Assembly (NCBI GenBank): GCA_947396885.1
Contig: OX377206.1
Span: 20,765,114-20,829,113, forward strand
Source of the DNA: Heligmosomoides polygyrus polygyrus
Taxonomy: Eukaryota; Nematoda; Chromadorea; Rhabditida; Heligmosomidae
Length of the DNA: 64,000 bases
Reading direction: 5' to 3'
Part shown: positions 50,850 to 63,600 of the stretch, in pieces
Layout of the letters: the number at the start of each line of letters is the position of its first letter
How positions within the stretch are numbered: position 1 is the stretch's first letter
Notes under the pieces: model-generated
The model's input: the letters and a program-made list of their open reading frames with translations, nothing else
What the model was told of the DNA's origin: nothing
The model's database searches: none
Made by a program: the position numbers and the translations under genes

Positions 50850-52290
50850 ACCGTAATTTCTGCAAATGATCTCACCATTTTACAGTGCCTTGGGGAACCT
50901 GGAGGACAGGCGTTACCCCACAATGGTCTCTGAGGTGCACTGATCACGATACTGAAGGTGCGTAGTCTTTTCGCTGCAGATATCACATCCAAAGCAAAGC
51001 TGTGAATATATCGGTATATTGGTATATTGTGCAGAGTTCATAAGGCGCCGAAACTTCAGCCGAAATAAAGCCCATGACAATCTTGGCCTACAGCTAATAA
51101 GAGTGAATGTCTATAAAGCGAAGTTAATTTTTTCTTTAAGCTATGTGTCATTCAGCCGACAGTAGGATAAAACATGTTAAAAGTAATGGGATAAGGTTCT
51201 TGTTGAGACCTTTATACACAGAAGTTGCCAATATAGTAGGTAAGGTATCACACACCTAGGTGAATAGTTACGCTCTCACTGACGTACTCACACTTTTTAC
51301 TGCAGTCCTCCTAGTTTAGGTTATGGAGTGCAATAAATGGACGCATGGTGAAACTAATCTAGTTTTGACAATGGAAATGAAGCGTGGACGAGGATTAAAT
51401 TACAAGTCGGCTCCTACTGGTTTCTATACTTGTAGGAGACGCATAATATAGCGGTCCAGATTCATTTGACATTCTAGTCATGCCAGAGTCAGCTGAGCCT
51501 TCCATGTCATGGGATTGTAACAGTTGGCTCAGTTGGTAACAGGCTTCTACGGGAACAGAAAAATTCTGGTTTCTAGAAGCGTGGCGCAATCAAGCAAGGA
51601 TTGGTTAACGCCGACTATTGCTACTTTTCTCTCTGTGCCCAAAGGACTATAAAGCGTTATTTCCTATTTGAGTGGCAACTCATAGTAACTCATAGCCACA
51701 AAAATTCTGGGATTCAGTGTTCCCGAGCCCGCACGAGTCGCACAGTGGTCGATATTTTTTCAAAATTCTGAGAAACAATCTAGTTGAGAAATCTCATCTT
51801 GTACAAAGGACGACATTTATGTATCCTTGCAGTCCATGGGCTCTAACTGCCCAACTTTTCGTAACTAAGAAGTTCTCAATACTGGCTTTCATTGAAAGGC
51901 ATATGATAATATAGAAGTTCTTAACAAAATGAAAGAGGTTAACTTTGAAAGAAGCTTTGTTAGTTCAAATTAGGAGGTCGAAAACAACTCTTGGTCCGGG
52001 TTAATAAAAATCGTACCGTTCCAATAAAATAAATAGCCGTTTAAATGAATTGGTATGATGCTCTTGAAATGGAATCTAGAGACCATGTGTACCAAAAATG
52101 TTTATGCACAGATGAAAACAAAACATTCGTAAATTGTTCCACTCTGTAGTTCACTCCGGTAATATGTACTTTAATATACATATGTATTACCCTACCCATT
52201 CGAAGGATATCATTGCACAGTATATAGATTTCATTTTTTCTCACACTCTGCACCTCATAATATTCTAACTCTCATACCAGAAGAGGAAAC
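50850..52290. other. Unassigned intergenic stretch
   Basis: No supported gene. A possible very degraded SINE tail sits near 51580 (GCGTGGCGCAATCAAGCAAGG then TTAACGCCGAC). Confidence 0.35.
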
Positions 52291-52293
52291 TAT

Positions 52294-53478
52294 TAGGTTG
52301 TCTGATTATAAATGTCGCCTGCTTTCAATTTGTCGTTTCTCTGCCATTGTTATTTCTTGGATCATGTTACTTTATACGATCAACAAGCGTTTCCGAATGC
52401 ATCTTTCGCCGAAGTTTCGTTCCGATTCGTTAACCCTTTAAAGAATTTTTTAAAGATTAACTATGATCGAGCCAAAGTACCCAGTGCGGGTTTGCTTGCT
52501 TGCTGTACAACTTCAAACAAGGAGCACTTGGTGCAGCATCTCATCGCTTCTTGTCTGAAGTGGTTGATAACGAAGTTCCATCATTACGTCAATGCCAGCG
52601 ATGTTTTCAACGTTTCCGAGACGGTGATGAAAGCTTTGTTACCAACACCAACTACACATGAGCTTGTACAGAGGTTCGGTTGTCACCATTTCTACCGTTG
52701 CCGATCATTTAATCGGAAAGTCAAATCGGTGTGGAAAATGCGTGCCACATCAGATCAGCAACACAAGCAAGGAAGCACTAGTCCACACCGCCGGAATTCT
52801 CATCCGCAAAGCAAGAACAGCGGGTTCTACGACTCCATCGTGACGTCGGGTGAAAAGTGGATCCACTACAACAACACAACACAAAAGCGGCAACGGCTGA
52901 GCCCCGGTTAGATTGCGAGGACAACGACGAAGCCTGACAATCACGGAAAAAGTCGTACTCTGTGCTGGTGGAACCGTAGAGGTCTTGTGCATTTTGAGGT
53001 GCTGGATCCGGGCCAAACAGTTACGGCAGACCTTCGCAAAGAACAACTGAGCCGCGTGGACCAAGCACTGCGTCAACAAGGAGTGAGCACAGCAACTATG
53101 AAATTGCTTCATGGCAACGCTCGACCGCACGCCGCAAATATCAAGCTGCAAGGAACTGAGGAGTTGGGCTGGGAACTTCTGCCTCAGACCTTAATGCTCA
53201 GACCTTGCGCTATCAGACTATCAACTTTTCTGGTCGATGCAGCACGCCTTGGCGGAGTGAAAATTCAAAAAAAAACATGACGAAGTAAAAATTTTGGGTG
53301 TCCAACTTCTTCGAGTCACAGTCACCGGAGTTTCTCAAAAAAGGCATCCATTCTTTGCGAGGACTTTGACGACATGTCATTAATAACAATGGAGATTACC
53401 TCTTGTATTAAGGTATGGTCGTTCCTTTTAGTGAAATTTCCTTTTGAGCAAAAACGACATTATAGTCCGACAACCGCA
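52294..53478 (+). mobile_element. Mariner transposon, 1185 bp
   Basis: The left end TTAGGTTGTCTGATTATAAA and, inverted from the right, TGCGGTTGTCGGACTATAAT are imperfect TIRs flanked by TA. Length and content fit mariner. Confidence 0.85.
52440..53275 (+). pseudogene. Mariner transposase, second catalytic Asp lost
   Basis: Readable blocks are VTSGEKWIHY (about 52840; the usual Asp is Gly here too), GLVHFEVLDPGQTVTADL, MKLLHGNARPHAANIKL where HDN reads HGN, and after a frame change QHALAGVK-like sequence near 53240. Several frameshifts. Confidence 0.8.
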
Positions 53479-53583
53479 TACATTCAAAATATTTCTTTGA
53501 AGAAGTTTTAGTCTTCTATAATTCACTTTAAAAGGGCATTTTTTCTATGTTTCATATTTTTTCACATTTATATTTGTTTGTTA

Positions 53584-53695
53584 CAGGATGTTTTGTTGCG
53601 ATCAAAACTCTTGCGCCAGGTGGGACTCGAACCCGCATCTTCTGCTTTCCGGGCAGCGATGTTCGCCTTACACCACCGGCGCTGTATATTTGTTT
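53584..53695 (-). repeat. tRNA-derived SINE, second family
   Basis: The minus strand reads CAGCGCCGGTGGTGTAAGGC (A-box region) and GCGGGTTCGAGTCCCACC (a near-perfect B box), then GCGCAAG and a TTTTGATCGCAACAAAACAT tail. The same body and tail occur near 62.1 and 62.6 kb. The stem ends pair only partly (GCGCC/GGCGC), so it may be a recent tRNA-derived repeat and not a tRNA gene. Confidence 0.7.
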
Positions 53696-53849
53696 GTCCA
53701 TTGCATTGTGACTATGTGACTCCACACTCACACTGGTCAAAAATATTAAAAAATACTGTTTACCTTTTCAATTTAAAAAAGCTGAAGGTAGTGATCTACC
53801 TCGTCATACGTAGATATAGAAGCTTAACTAGCCGCACATAACACAGGTT

Positions 53850-55685
53850 CCGTTCAGTGGTTTACAGACACCTATTGCTTTTCGGCCGCTAATAGTCAGG
53901 TGGATGGTAATGGAGTGTGTAGTGAGCGTAATTGCCAATGTCACCAGCATTTCTATACACTTCCGCCGGAGGCATGCGTCTAACTAGCTCACTGAGGATA
54001 TTCCTCAAATAAGACTCTATTAACGACGTACACTTCATGCTGCTTCACTGATTCTGCGTCTCGGGTTATTCGTCTCTTCTTATTCGTGACTAAACTTTGG
54101 GCTGTGGCTGTGAATTGGGAACTTGCTTTGGGACAGTTGAGAGCTCAGAAAGAATTTGAGCCGACGCTTATGAGGATTTAGCGAACCAGAACGGAAAATT
54201 GCAGTTTCGTTAGTTTTCTGAGTAGATGTTGCTTGGATATGTCTATTTCAGCTTATTTTACGGCTTTTCTACACAATGTAAGAATTGTAGCTCAAAACGC
54301 ACTCCAACAGATCTCCAGAAATGTAATCGCTGTTTGAATTCTAGCAAAACTCTAGCCGCTTCAGCTGCAATAGATTTTTATAGTAAATTTTAAAAGAACG
54401 GGATAGCGAATATCTTGCAGTGGATTTGGTGTTGAGTGTTGAAATTGCGCCACGCACTTGTTCTGCGCGTCACGACGTTTTCTTGACCGCTAATCTAAGT
54501 GACGTCTACACATGTTTCTAAAATAGAACAATCTTCTACAGTCTACTCATCAAAATCATTCCTCAAACTTTATTTTGAAGAAAATTTCGTTTCCATAAGA
54601 TTACTCGCAAAGCTCCCAGAGCTGATGCACTGAGAATCCAAGTTATATTTTGGGTAAAAATGACACTCCTGGATTGAAAGCGCTTTCAAAATAAGAAACA
54701 GCAGAGCTCCATTAATTCCTCTGGGATTAGCTGATTATCCTTAGATTTTATACTAACAACTTCGATTCCATCATCGTATCTTCGACATCAGGACATAACA
54801 TTTGGAGGATGCATGCATTTTTAACCGATCAAGGTGTAGGTGTTCATGGCTTCCTGTTGCCAAAAAGTTTTGGGGACGGCGCTTAACAGCTACATTATTC
54901 TTGTAGAAGAAGTAGAAGGTCTAACCAGTTTGTAGCCTCCGTCTCAGGTATAATACTGAAGAATTAGGTTCGGAATTCAGCCCATATTTCCATTGAATTG
55001 CTCATGAACTCCTTCACGTTGTACAGTTTGTTCGTGTTCTGGTATGTTTCTTACCGATGGAAAGCAGAAGGATAATGAGGGAGCCAAATCTGTGTTGAGC
55101 TCTCATCTAGCTTCTTTGTTCTCCTTAGCAGTGAGCTTGTCTAGCTACTAAGCTAGGTGCTGGCAGACCTATGGTCTATGTATATTGATCAGCTCCATCT
55201 TTAGTATTTTTTGTTCGGTTAATCTAGCAGACGCTTTACTCACGTGAATTGATCGATACTGAATAGTAGATTAAACTGTTTAGTCGATAGTGGCCATCAA
55301 TTTCACGGTAACTCCCGTGCCAAATGATGATGTCACAATTATTACCAATGGTCTAGAATAGTCGACCGATCGATGTGGTTTCCTGTTGTGAAGCGTGTTC
55401 ATCCGCCAGCAAATTCACAAGATTCCCACTGCAAAGCGGTCATAACCAAAGAATCGACAAAGCTGATTGATAACGTACCGAAATCACTTCACTTCACTTG
55501 GCGTGAACTATGTATTAAAATGGTTAAAAGGTTTGATATGATTCTTTGAAAAACCCTCAACTCTTCATTATTGATCAGTAGCCATGATCTGTTTCATTGA
55601 ATTTCTGAATTCTGGAAACTTGATAAAACTCCGTGATGGTTAGATGTAGCCACTGTGCTTTCTATATCTTCATCACGATGCCAAT
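53850..55685. other. Unassigned intergenic stretch with one copy of the 120-bp repeat
   Basis: 55365-55480 carries GACCGATCGATGTGG, TTGTGAAGCGTG and AGCTGATTGATAACG, a divergent unit of the repeat at 7.1 kb. Elsewhere nothing is recognised. Confidence 0.4.
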
Positions 55686-56266
55686 TCCACAAGACTATCT
55701 TCAAGCCATCATCTTCTATGAATGACGTCATGGCACTGGAGCGACGGCAACCGTTCGAAACATAAACAGTGCACAGGGAGGGACACCACTTCCACCAACA
55801 CTGTCAACCGCTGATTCGCTTCAGAGGAGGAAACATGGACTTTGAAGAGAGACCTCGGTCAGGACAACCACACTTTGAGGAAAACGCCGCCATTTCCCAT
55901 GCTGCTAAACGGGATCCGGAGCTTAGCACCCACTCCTTGCGAAGACACTCGGGTGCACCCATCCAACAGTCCCAGTCCCATCCAGTCCCTCAGCTATAGA
56001 AAAGTGGGACTCGATGGATCATGTCTGGACCAATACCACACGCTCATCGGGGCATCCATATGTCAGCCTCTTCTTCTACGCCGGCACTGAAAGGGGAACA
56101 TAGAATAACTGATATCTGGAGATGAGAGCTATGTCTTCTACAGTTCTAACACGCAACGTGCCGTGTGGCTCCTCGAGGAGGAAACCCTCAGCGCAGGCCA
56201 AAATGGGCCTTAACCCCAGGAGATGTCTTCTATGCTGCTTCTGGGGTTCGCGAAGAATCACTTGTA

Positions 56267-59182
56267 TCACCTGTCGTCCCGTTGATCATCGACTTGCTCG
56301 AGCGGGCGCCAGCAGCGTCTCCATTCGTCCCTGTCGCGTGCCAGAGTGGTCCAATGGATCCTCCTCGCTCGAGGGACACGAAGAGCGTCATATCGGTCGT
56401 TCAGGGCTTTCACGAAGAAGTCCGACCAACGCGTTGGTGGGCGTCCTGGTGTTCTTTTGACATCCCGCGGAATCCAATCTGTGACGGCTCTCGTCCAGCG
56501 GGTGTCTGCGAATCGCATTACGTGGCCGGCCCACCTAATTTTCGACGACTTGGCCCACGCGACAGCGTCTCTGATCTTCGAACGTCGGCGAAGCTCGGAA
56601 CTCCGGAGGCCTTCTCTCACTTGCGTGAGTCGTGTCACTCCGAGCATCGTCCTCTCGATTCCACGCTGCGCGACGCTGATCGCGTGTTCATCCTGCTTTC
56701 GTATAGCCCAGGTCTCTGAGGCGTATGTTAGGGCAGGAAGAACAGTGGAGTCGAATAGGTGGGCACGGAGTCGGACGTTCTTCGTTTTCTTCACGACTTC
56801 TTCGACGCTCTTGAAAGCTCCCCAAGCCGCTCGTTTCCTTCTGCTCAGCTCTGGTGCTAGGTCGTTGGTCATGTTGACTTCGCGACCCAGATACACATAG
56901 CTGGAGCATTCGGAGATGTTCGTTCCGTTGAGCGAGAATGGGGCATCAGAAACCCATCCGTTCTTCATGAACATCGTCTTCGTAAGATTCAGCTGCAGTC
57001 CAACGCTTCCACATACACGATCGAAGTCGGCCAGCATTCGTTCCGCCTGACTGATGCTCGGGGTTATGAGCACGATGTCGTCAGCGAAGCGAAGATGGTG
57101 CAGTTGCCGGCCGTCGACCTTCACTCCCATGTCTTCCCATTCTAGTTCGCGCATGACGTTTTCGAGAGTGGCGCTGAAGAGCTTCGGGGATATGGTATCC
57201 CCTTGCCGAACCCCTCTCTTCACGTCGACGACGACGTCGTTGTAGAATGGTGAGATCTTGGTCGTGAATCCACTGTACAGCTCTCGAAGGACTCTGATGT
57301 ACTGAGTAGGAACGCCCTGGGTGAGTAGGGCTTCCATGACCGCTTCAGTCTCGACGGAGTCGAATGCCTTCTTCAGGTCAATGAACGTAAGGCACAGCGG
57401 CAGCTTGTACTCTCGCGACACTTCGATGAGCTTCGTAATGGTGTGTATGTGGTCGATCGTGCTGAATCCTCTCCGAAATCCTGCTTGTTCGCATGGCTGT
57501 CCTTCGTCCAGCGTTCTACTAATCCTATTCAGGATGACTCGAGTGAACAGCTTGTAGACTACGGACAACAGGCAGATCGGGCGATAGTTGCCAATGTCGT
57601 GCACGTCTCCCTTCTTGTACAGCAAAACGGTCTTGCTGGTCTTCCACTGAGATGGAACCTTGCATTCGGACAGGTAGCGTGTGAAGAGCCGCGCCAGGGT
57701 GTTGATGAGCGCTGGCGGGAGGTTCTTCAGGTGTTCAGCTCTGATCCTGTCAGAACCGGGTGCTGTACGTTTCTTCACCGACGAGATGGCGTGTCGGATC
57801 TCGGAAGGGAGAACAGAGGGAACGACGTATCCATCCTGCGGAAGATGGCATGGGGGCAGGTGGACGTGGCTATCGAAGAGATCGGAGTAGAAGTCGTGGA
57901 TGACTTTCTCCATGGTCCTTCTGGAAGAGGTGATGGTTCCGTCAGGACGTCGGAGAGCGGTCATCTTGGTCTTGAAGTTGGCGAAGTTCCGGCGTGCATT
58001 GCGAATGCTCAGCCCTGCCTCTGCTGCTTCAGCCAACACTTCCGCCCTTCTCTCCTTGAGATCTTCCTTTATCGCCGCTCTGCATAGCTTTGCAAGCTCG
58101 GACGTCAGTTGGTAGTTGCCTGACGCTCGTGCTGCTCCACGCTGGCGTATCAGCTCGAGAGTTTCCGGAGACAGGCGCCTCTTGGTGGTCTTCAAGCTCT
58201 CGGCTCCCTTAGCACTATCGTGGAGATGGTGCACGAAGCGATCGTATTCCTCGTCGACGTTGTCCATGACGGCATCTTCCCAAAGGCCGACAAGAGAGGT
58301 GTAGAGATCCCAGTTGATGGTCGTTCTGGGATTCCTCTTCATGAACTTCGCGGCCTTCTCTCCTTGACGCGAAAAGCGGAACCTCGCGCGAAGGAGGCGG
58401 TGGTCCGATCCCGTGTAGAACTTGGGGACAACGGAGACATCGGTCAGGCAATACTTGCGATTGAAGATGATGTGGTCAATCTCGTTGTGGAACTGGCCAC
58501 CGGGGGATTCCCAGGTCCATCGTAGGGAGGGAGGCTTCTGGAACTGCGAGTTTCCATGGATGGTCTTGGTCGACATGATAAACTCAGACAGCCTTTCACC
58601 TTGCTCGTTCCACTCCAAACCGTGGGTTCCGATGTGAAGTTCTTCCGGCGACCTTCGTGGCCCGATCTTGGCGTTGAAGTCGCCGACGATCACCTTGTAG
58701 AAGGTGTGATCTTCCTTATAGAACTTCTCCAGCTCCACGTAGAAGGCCTCGACGTCTTCGTCGTCGTAGTCGGATGTTGGGGCATACGCGACGAACACAG
58801 TCAAGGCTGGCACGGAGCCACATCGCTTCAGTCGCAGACGTCCGATTCGGCTTGTCAGAGACTCGTACGAATCGATGTTCATGGCCAAGTGCGTGTTGAC
58901 GAGGACACCAACGCCGCCTACTCCCCTGCTGTCGCATGTTCCGAGGAACAGTTCTTCTCCGGAGTCGTAGGCGGCGTGTAGGGGGTGGTGTCTTCTCGTC
59001 TCGGTCAGTCCGATGACGTCGTACTTGATCTTCCTGGCTTGCATCATCAGGTCCTCGACGGATGCTTCGGACGCAAGCGTGCGGGCGTTGTAAGTACAGA
59101 TCGTCATCCTAATCCTTCTCAGTTTGCGCAGCCTGGTTAGGCCCTGAGATTTTAGCAGCCTCTCCGTACTCGTCCTTCCCAT
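56267..59182 (-). CDS. RTE-type endonuclease/reverse transcriptase, family B, intact, 971 codons
   Basis: Endonuclease: [10 protein letters not shown] (about residue 27), GLTETRRHH with catalytic Glu (about 56), [18 protein letters not shown] and TGSDHRLLR with the catalytic Asp-His. Reverse transcriptase: [72 protein letters not shown] and the catalytic [10 protein letters not shown]. The C-terminal part has [19 protein letters not shown] and a zinc-free basic end. The ATG used gives [10 protein letters not shown]. No stop or frameshift across 2.9 kb implies recent activity. By family it acts on its own transcript; the host effect is insertion. Confidence 0.93.
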   Translation of the reverse strand: MGRTSTERLLKSQGLTRLRKLRRIRMTICTYNARTLASEASVEDLMMQARKIKYDVIGLTETRRHHPLHAAYDSGEELFLGTCDSRGVGGVGVLVNTHLAMNIDSYESLTSRIGRLRLKRCGSVPALTVFVAYAPTSDYDDEDVEAFYVELEKFYKEDHTFYKVIVGDFNAKIGPRRSPEELHIGTHGLEWNEQGERLSEFIMSTKTIHGNSQFQKPPSLRWTWESPGGQFHNEIDHIIFNRKYCLTDVSVVPKFYTGSDHRLLRARFRFSRQGEKAAKFMKRNPRTTINWDLYTSLVGLWEDAVMDNVDEEYDRFVHHLHDSAKGAESLKTTKRRLSPETLELIRQRGAARASGNYQLTSELAKLCRAAIKEDLKERRAEVLAEAAEAGLSIRNARRNFANFKTKMTALRRPDGTITSSRRTMEKVIHDFYSDLFDSHVHLPPCHLPQDGYVVPSVLPSEIRHAISSVKKRTAPGSDRIRAEHLKNLPPALINTLARLFTRYLSECKVPSQWKTSKTVLLYKKGDVHDIGNYRPICLLSVVYKLFTRVILNRISRTLDEGQPCEQAGFRRGFSTIDHIHTITKLIEVSREYKLPLCLTFIDLKKAFDSVETEAVMEALLTQGVPTQYIRVLRELYSGFTTKISPFYNDVVVDVKRGVRQGDTISPKLFSATLENVMRELEWEDMGVKVDGRQLHHLRFADDIVLITPSISQAERMLADFDRVCGSVGLQLNLTKTMFMKNGWVSDAPFSLNGTNISECSSYVYLGREVNMTNDLAPELSRRKRAAWGAFKSVEEVVKKTKNVRLRAHLFDSTVLPALTYASETWAIRKQDEHAISVAQRGIERTMLGVTRLTQVREGLRSSELRRRSKIRDAVAWAKSSKIRWAGHVMRFADTRWTRAVTDWIPRDVKRTPGRPPTRWSDFFVKALNDRYDALRVPRARRIHWTTLARDRDEWRRCWRPLEQVDDQRDDR

Positions 59183-59710
59183 CGCTGCAGAAATGGGGGC
59201 TCTTTCGGGGTCAGGGGAATGAGGCCCTTTAGTGCTGCTGTGTTTGACTGGAATACAACACGGGTAGCTAGTCAGGCTCTGTCGTGCGGGCGGGGTACTC
59301 CGGGCAGCCAGCCAGACTGCCCGAAGGGACGGGGCGAGACTTAAGGCGGCCTCGAATCGCCTTACATGTACTCCCAGTCTACCGAGTGCAAGCTTTTGGC
59401 CGAGCCGACACAGTTACATTCCGCACAGTCACGGACACATCCACGCACACTGTGCACGAACATGCCGCTCCCACGCACAAGGAACGCATCGACCCGACAC
59501 AGCAGGAGCAAGGAGTCCATCCCCTGCATCCCACCTGCGTCTCTGGGCAGTACACGGTCGCATTTGGTTCGCGTTTAATTCCCCTATCCACCACCCGGGG
59601 ACGCGCCACGTGGCCCTGCGACAAGCGGCCCGAGATCCGTCTTAACAAGAGAGCCCGAAGGCTCTCTATCGAGGGAGATCCGTGGATCGCGGGAGATCTA
59701 TCGAGGGAGA
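59183..59710 (-). other. GC-rich 5' leader of RTE family B
   Basis: 528 bases before the ORF, GC-rich, with a plus-strand 188-codon ORF that is probably accidental. The terminal 60 bases on the minus strand hold two copies of a CTCCCTCGATAG motif, a strong TTCG-capped hairpin (59651-59668 region), and CCCGCGATCC that could pair with GGATCTCGGG. The order suggests a possible ribozyme-like fold, but I could not complete one. Confidence 0.4.
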
Positions 59711-60445
59711 TCGCGAAGAATGCTATACTACAAGTGGCACCCTCAAGGAACACAGTCATCAGGTTGCATTTACGCCAATCAACTTCAGAAACTGGTGAAA
59801 ACTTAGCGAGGAAAGCAGTCGAGACGTGCATCTGTCCAACCCCTTCGTGACAACGCTAGGCCGCATATAGCTCAACAGACATTAAAAATTAGAGGAGCTT
59901 GGACACAGTTTCCCAGCCACCTTGTTCCACTGATATTACCACCTGTGATCATAACTTATTGCGTTTCTCAAGTGGTTCCTAGCGACGAAGAAAAAGAATA
60001 GTCAAAATTGGAGATGTTGAAAGGTCGAAATTCTTTGACACTCACTGTCTGTCTCTTCAATTTTGGGAGAAAGGAATTGCCGACCTGACCTGTTCATTAC
60101 GTGGAACACAGCTCTGACCAACGAGGGTGATTATATTGTGGGGTGAATTCCGTTCTATGCTGAATAATAAAATAAAGAAGACAAATGTCGAACACTCCAA
60201 GAGATTCTTAGCATCCTGATATGTTCGCAGACTATCATGTCGTCGGTTTTTCCTAGTCCAATGGTCAACCAGAGAAAATCTGTAAGGTCGTCTGGGCTCT
60301 TTTAAGGCTCTGAACAGCTTTAAGCGGACGGAGAGTTGGACAGACGAAGAGGATTAGCTATTTTGACTGTAGTAAAATGTTCATACATACCTGTGCGAGC
60401 GCAAGAGCAATCGTTAATATCCCGTTGGCTTTGAATGTTTGTTTA

Positions 60446-60610
60446 GGGCGCGTGATAGCACAGTCGAAGGAGGCGCTGGCTGGCGCGTGCATCAGGTTGC
60501 AGATTCCCGGTTCTGATTTCCTCACCAGGCCGACCAAACCTTCCAGGGAGTCGGTGAGTTGGCTCCATACCCGTCTGGTAAGAGTAAAGGACTGGACTGT
60601 TTACGTAGAA
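60446..60610 (+). repeat. SINE head and body fragment
   Basis: GGGCGCGTGATAGCACAGTC, then CGGTTCTGATTTCC, then TCGGTGAGTTGGCTCCATAC and CTGGTAAGAGTAAAGG match the first SINE family. It ends about 65 bp before the chemoreceptor exon, and the tail is truncated. Confidence 0.7.
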
Positions 60611-60676
60611 CCGTAGCTGTGCTTCTTGTTAAATGAATGTAAATCTGTCATGATACACTACCTAACAACTTTTCAG

Positions 60677-63600
60677 AGATGATCGAGTGCCATTTTGACG
60701 CGGAACCGAGGGCGTACATCACCTCGATGCGCGTACTGTCGGCTATCACACTTCCAGTGGATCTGTTCGGGATGTACTGCATCGTAACCAGATCGCCGCC
60801 AGTTATGAAAGAGTACTCGCGCCTACTGCTCATCTACCAGATCAGCGCCACCTTGACCGATACGTGGACCAACATGATGTTCATACCGGTCGCGCTCCTA
60901 CCGTTTCCTATTGCCTACAGTGCTGGTCTGGTTTTTCCACGTACACATATGAGCTACTGCTACATGGAAATAATCTGGTTGTGTCTGATTGTCACCACTA
61001 TGGGAGCGGTGGTTCATCTGTTCGTATTTCGTTGGCAGAGTATGCTAATGAACAACCACCCGCTACGGCTACGGAAGAGTGTAATCGTGGCAACTTGCTG
61101 TATCCATTCCATTTTATGCAACGCAGCAGTGCTAGGCGCTGGATTCGCCATGCCTGATCGAATCGACGTGATTAAACCGCTCCTCGCTCAGGTAAGAGAT
61201 TAGCTACCCGTCCAGTAGGTAACATGATTTACGACAATCTAATAAATTAAATCGTAGAGTAGCAATGAGTCTTATTGTAGTCGGCCAATAAACACTTCGA
61301 ATGATCATAAGATATTGTCTTTATTTCCCTACCTATTACTTGAACAGGATCATGTCAAACAAAGAGCCAAGTCAGCAACAAAACAAAGCAAGAAATTCAG
61401 CTAATTGAAAGCGAATTCAACCGCAACTAAGATTAACAACAATGAAGAACTAATAGAACTAATAGATAGAACTAATGAAGGAGCTAACGCCGAATCGCGG
61501 TAACTATCCAAAAATGTTTTAAGTAACGGTTAACTATCGTGTATGGAGTATTTTTGAAAATTGAATAAAATACAGCTACGGCCCTAACCGGGAAAATTGG
61601 TGTCTGCCGTTAAGCTTACAGGCTTGTTAGTTCCAGGGGAGCAGATTTTTGCGAGCCAAGGTAGCATTTTCTGTGAGGTAATATACGGAACAAATTAAAC
61701 TTAACTAGCTCGTTTTCTTTGATCTGAAAACTGACGCCGGAAGGCAAAAGCTAGAATTTTTTCAAGCGATAGAATACTGGCGTATGTATGTGGAGAAAGA
61801 AGCTGAAATCACTAGTTTTCTTGTGAAGCTACTAGCCACTAGCTATCACATTTCAAGAATTTTCGAGCTTGAGTGCGATTTCGTTCTTGAAAATGGCTCA
61901 AGCAAGGGTCTCTCTTAGGTTTTGTACTTCCTCGTACACGCTATCGTATTCTTAGTTACAAAAGCTCTAAACACTTTGTAAATAAATAATTCTAGTTGTT
62001 GCTGTAACGATTCTTTCACAATACAGATGAATGACAAGGTTCATAGTTACACGGAAACTAGACAAGAATTGTCATAACGATGTTTTGTTGCGATCAAAAC
62101 TTGTAGCGCCAGGCGGACTCGAACCCGCACCTCCCTCTAACCTGGCGAGAATTCTCTACGCTAGACAAGATCTAGTATGTGTACCACTCCCTCGATTAGA
62201 AATGTAACCACACTGATGATGAAAAATAGGTCTTTGCCATCTAAATGAATAGTTTTGGTTTTTCTTCTACAAGATAGAGAACGGGAGTCCCACTGACAAA
62301 GCCAATGATGGTCTGTATCACGTGCAATGTCGACAAGCGTATTAGCCGTAGCAGTGGTGGGAGCATGTCCTCAAAAATAAGAAGTGGTGAATAGATACAT
62401 ATCAATTTCATTGATTTATTGAATTTTATTGATTTTGTTTGTGCGGTCACTCCAAAGTCCGCGACATTTTTTTACTTACTTATTTGTTTGCCCACTTATA
62501 CTATTCAAAGAGTGCTGCGCCATAAGTCAAAAAATTAAATGAGGTAGTTTAAACGTTTCATTAAGCTTAGAGCGGCTGTTATGGATGTTATAAGATGTTA
62601 GATGGATGTCTAGTTTTGACCAGAAGGCTTGCGCCAGGTGGGACTCGAACCCGTGCCCTCCGCTTTCCACGCAGTAGGTTACACCTTACAGCACCGGCGC
62701 TGTTTGTTCGCACGTAACATCCATGGTATCCTCTCATGCGATCAAACAGCGCCGGTAATGTAACGCATAGCATCCTGCCCTGAAAACGCAGGGTGCGGGT
62801 TCGAGTACCTCCTAGCGCATGAGTCTTGTGGTAGCTGAACATCCATCTAATAGCATCTAAACAGAATTTTGAAAAAGAAGGCCCACATTCTGATAAATAG
62901 GACCAGAGACCGACATAAATTATTGTTCGTTCTCAAATAAGGGTTTCGCTTCTAAAGGATAGCTTTAGATACGCATGCGTCATTCCAAGCCGTTAGCCAA
63001 AGGATAGCAATTCTCCTGTCTTAATGTTACACACCTCCAGCAGGCATCATCTTTCCTCAACTACTAGACCAAAAGATCAACCAATGGGAAAATCGATAAC
63101 AACAAATCTAACAACGATCAATAGCTACAGCTCGATCGTTCACATCTCGTTCCCGAGAATTTCGCCCAGTGGCCGTTATTCTTGTTTGACTCCTACTTCA
63201 AATGATCAACTCCAGGCAAAAATCGCCGTTATTGATTGATACCGCTTAGTTGACCGGTATCGTTTGTTGTGAAGGTTATCCATACTCTTCAATGTTCGCT
63301 TGGCTGCCTTCGCAGATCCTCAAGCCCAGGTAAAGGCAGATAAGATCAAACGGATGATCGCTACTGATCAACATTATCGGTTGCCGATATCAATATTCAG
63401 TTTGAATTGGTGGGCCGGTCCTACTTCCATGTAGAAAAGTCGTTCCAGCAGCATCCATTAATTTTGCCCGACAAAAGCCTGTGACTACTCGGACGCACTG
63501 CTAGAGAAAATAATTTTCAAAATTCAACCAAATTCACTACAATTTCTTAAATATAATATTTCATCCTCAAATGCATTGAAACCTCTGCTTTCGAACAAAT

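Larger units (their letters stand above)
56259..59710 (-). mobile_element. Full-length RTE retrotransposon, family B
   Basis: TCGCGAAGAAT occurs at 56248-56258 and 59711-59721, an 11-bp target duplication that also rejoins the mariner reading frame. The element is 3452 bp: a 528-base leader, one 971-codon ORF and almost no 3' UTR (8 bases after the stop). The leader starts with a TCTCCCTCGATAG motif, repeated, and has a GAGAGCC-TTCG-GGCTCTC hairpin. Sequence divergence from family A is large; the RT box is FADD and not YADD. Confidence 0.9.
55690..60185 (+). mobile_element. Mariner remnant split by a second RTE
   Basis: Left of the RTE, a transposase N-terminus is readable (ATATVRNINSAQ near 55750, FRGGNMDFEERPRSGQPHFE at 55820, AVWLLEEETPSAQAKMG around 56165). 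To the right it continues with TLGRI-type sequence (HDNA region lost), ELGHSFPA near 59900 and NEGDYIVG near 60135. TIRs are not identifiable, so the borders are approximate. Confidence 0.75.

Noticed and set aside
56165..58981. Numerous plus-strand ORFs of 60-214 codons
   Set aside because: All are antisense to the intact RTE family B protein or accidental ORFs in GC-rich DNA.
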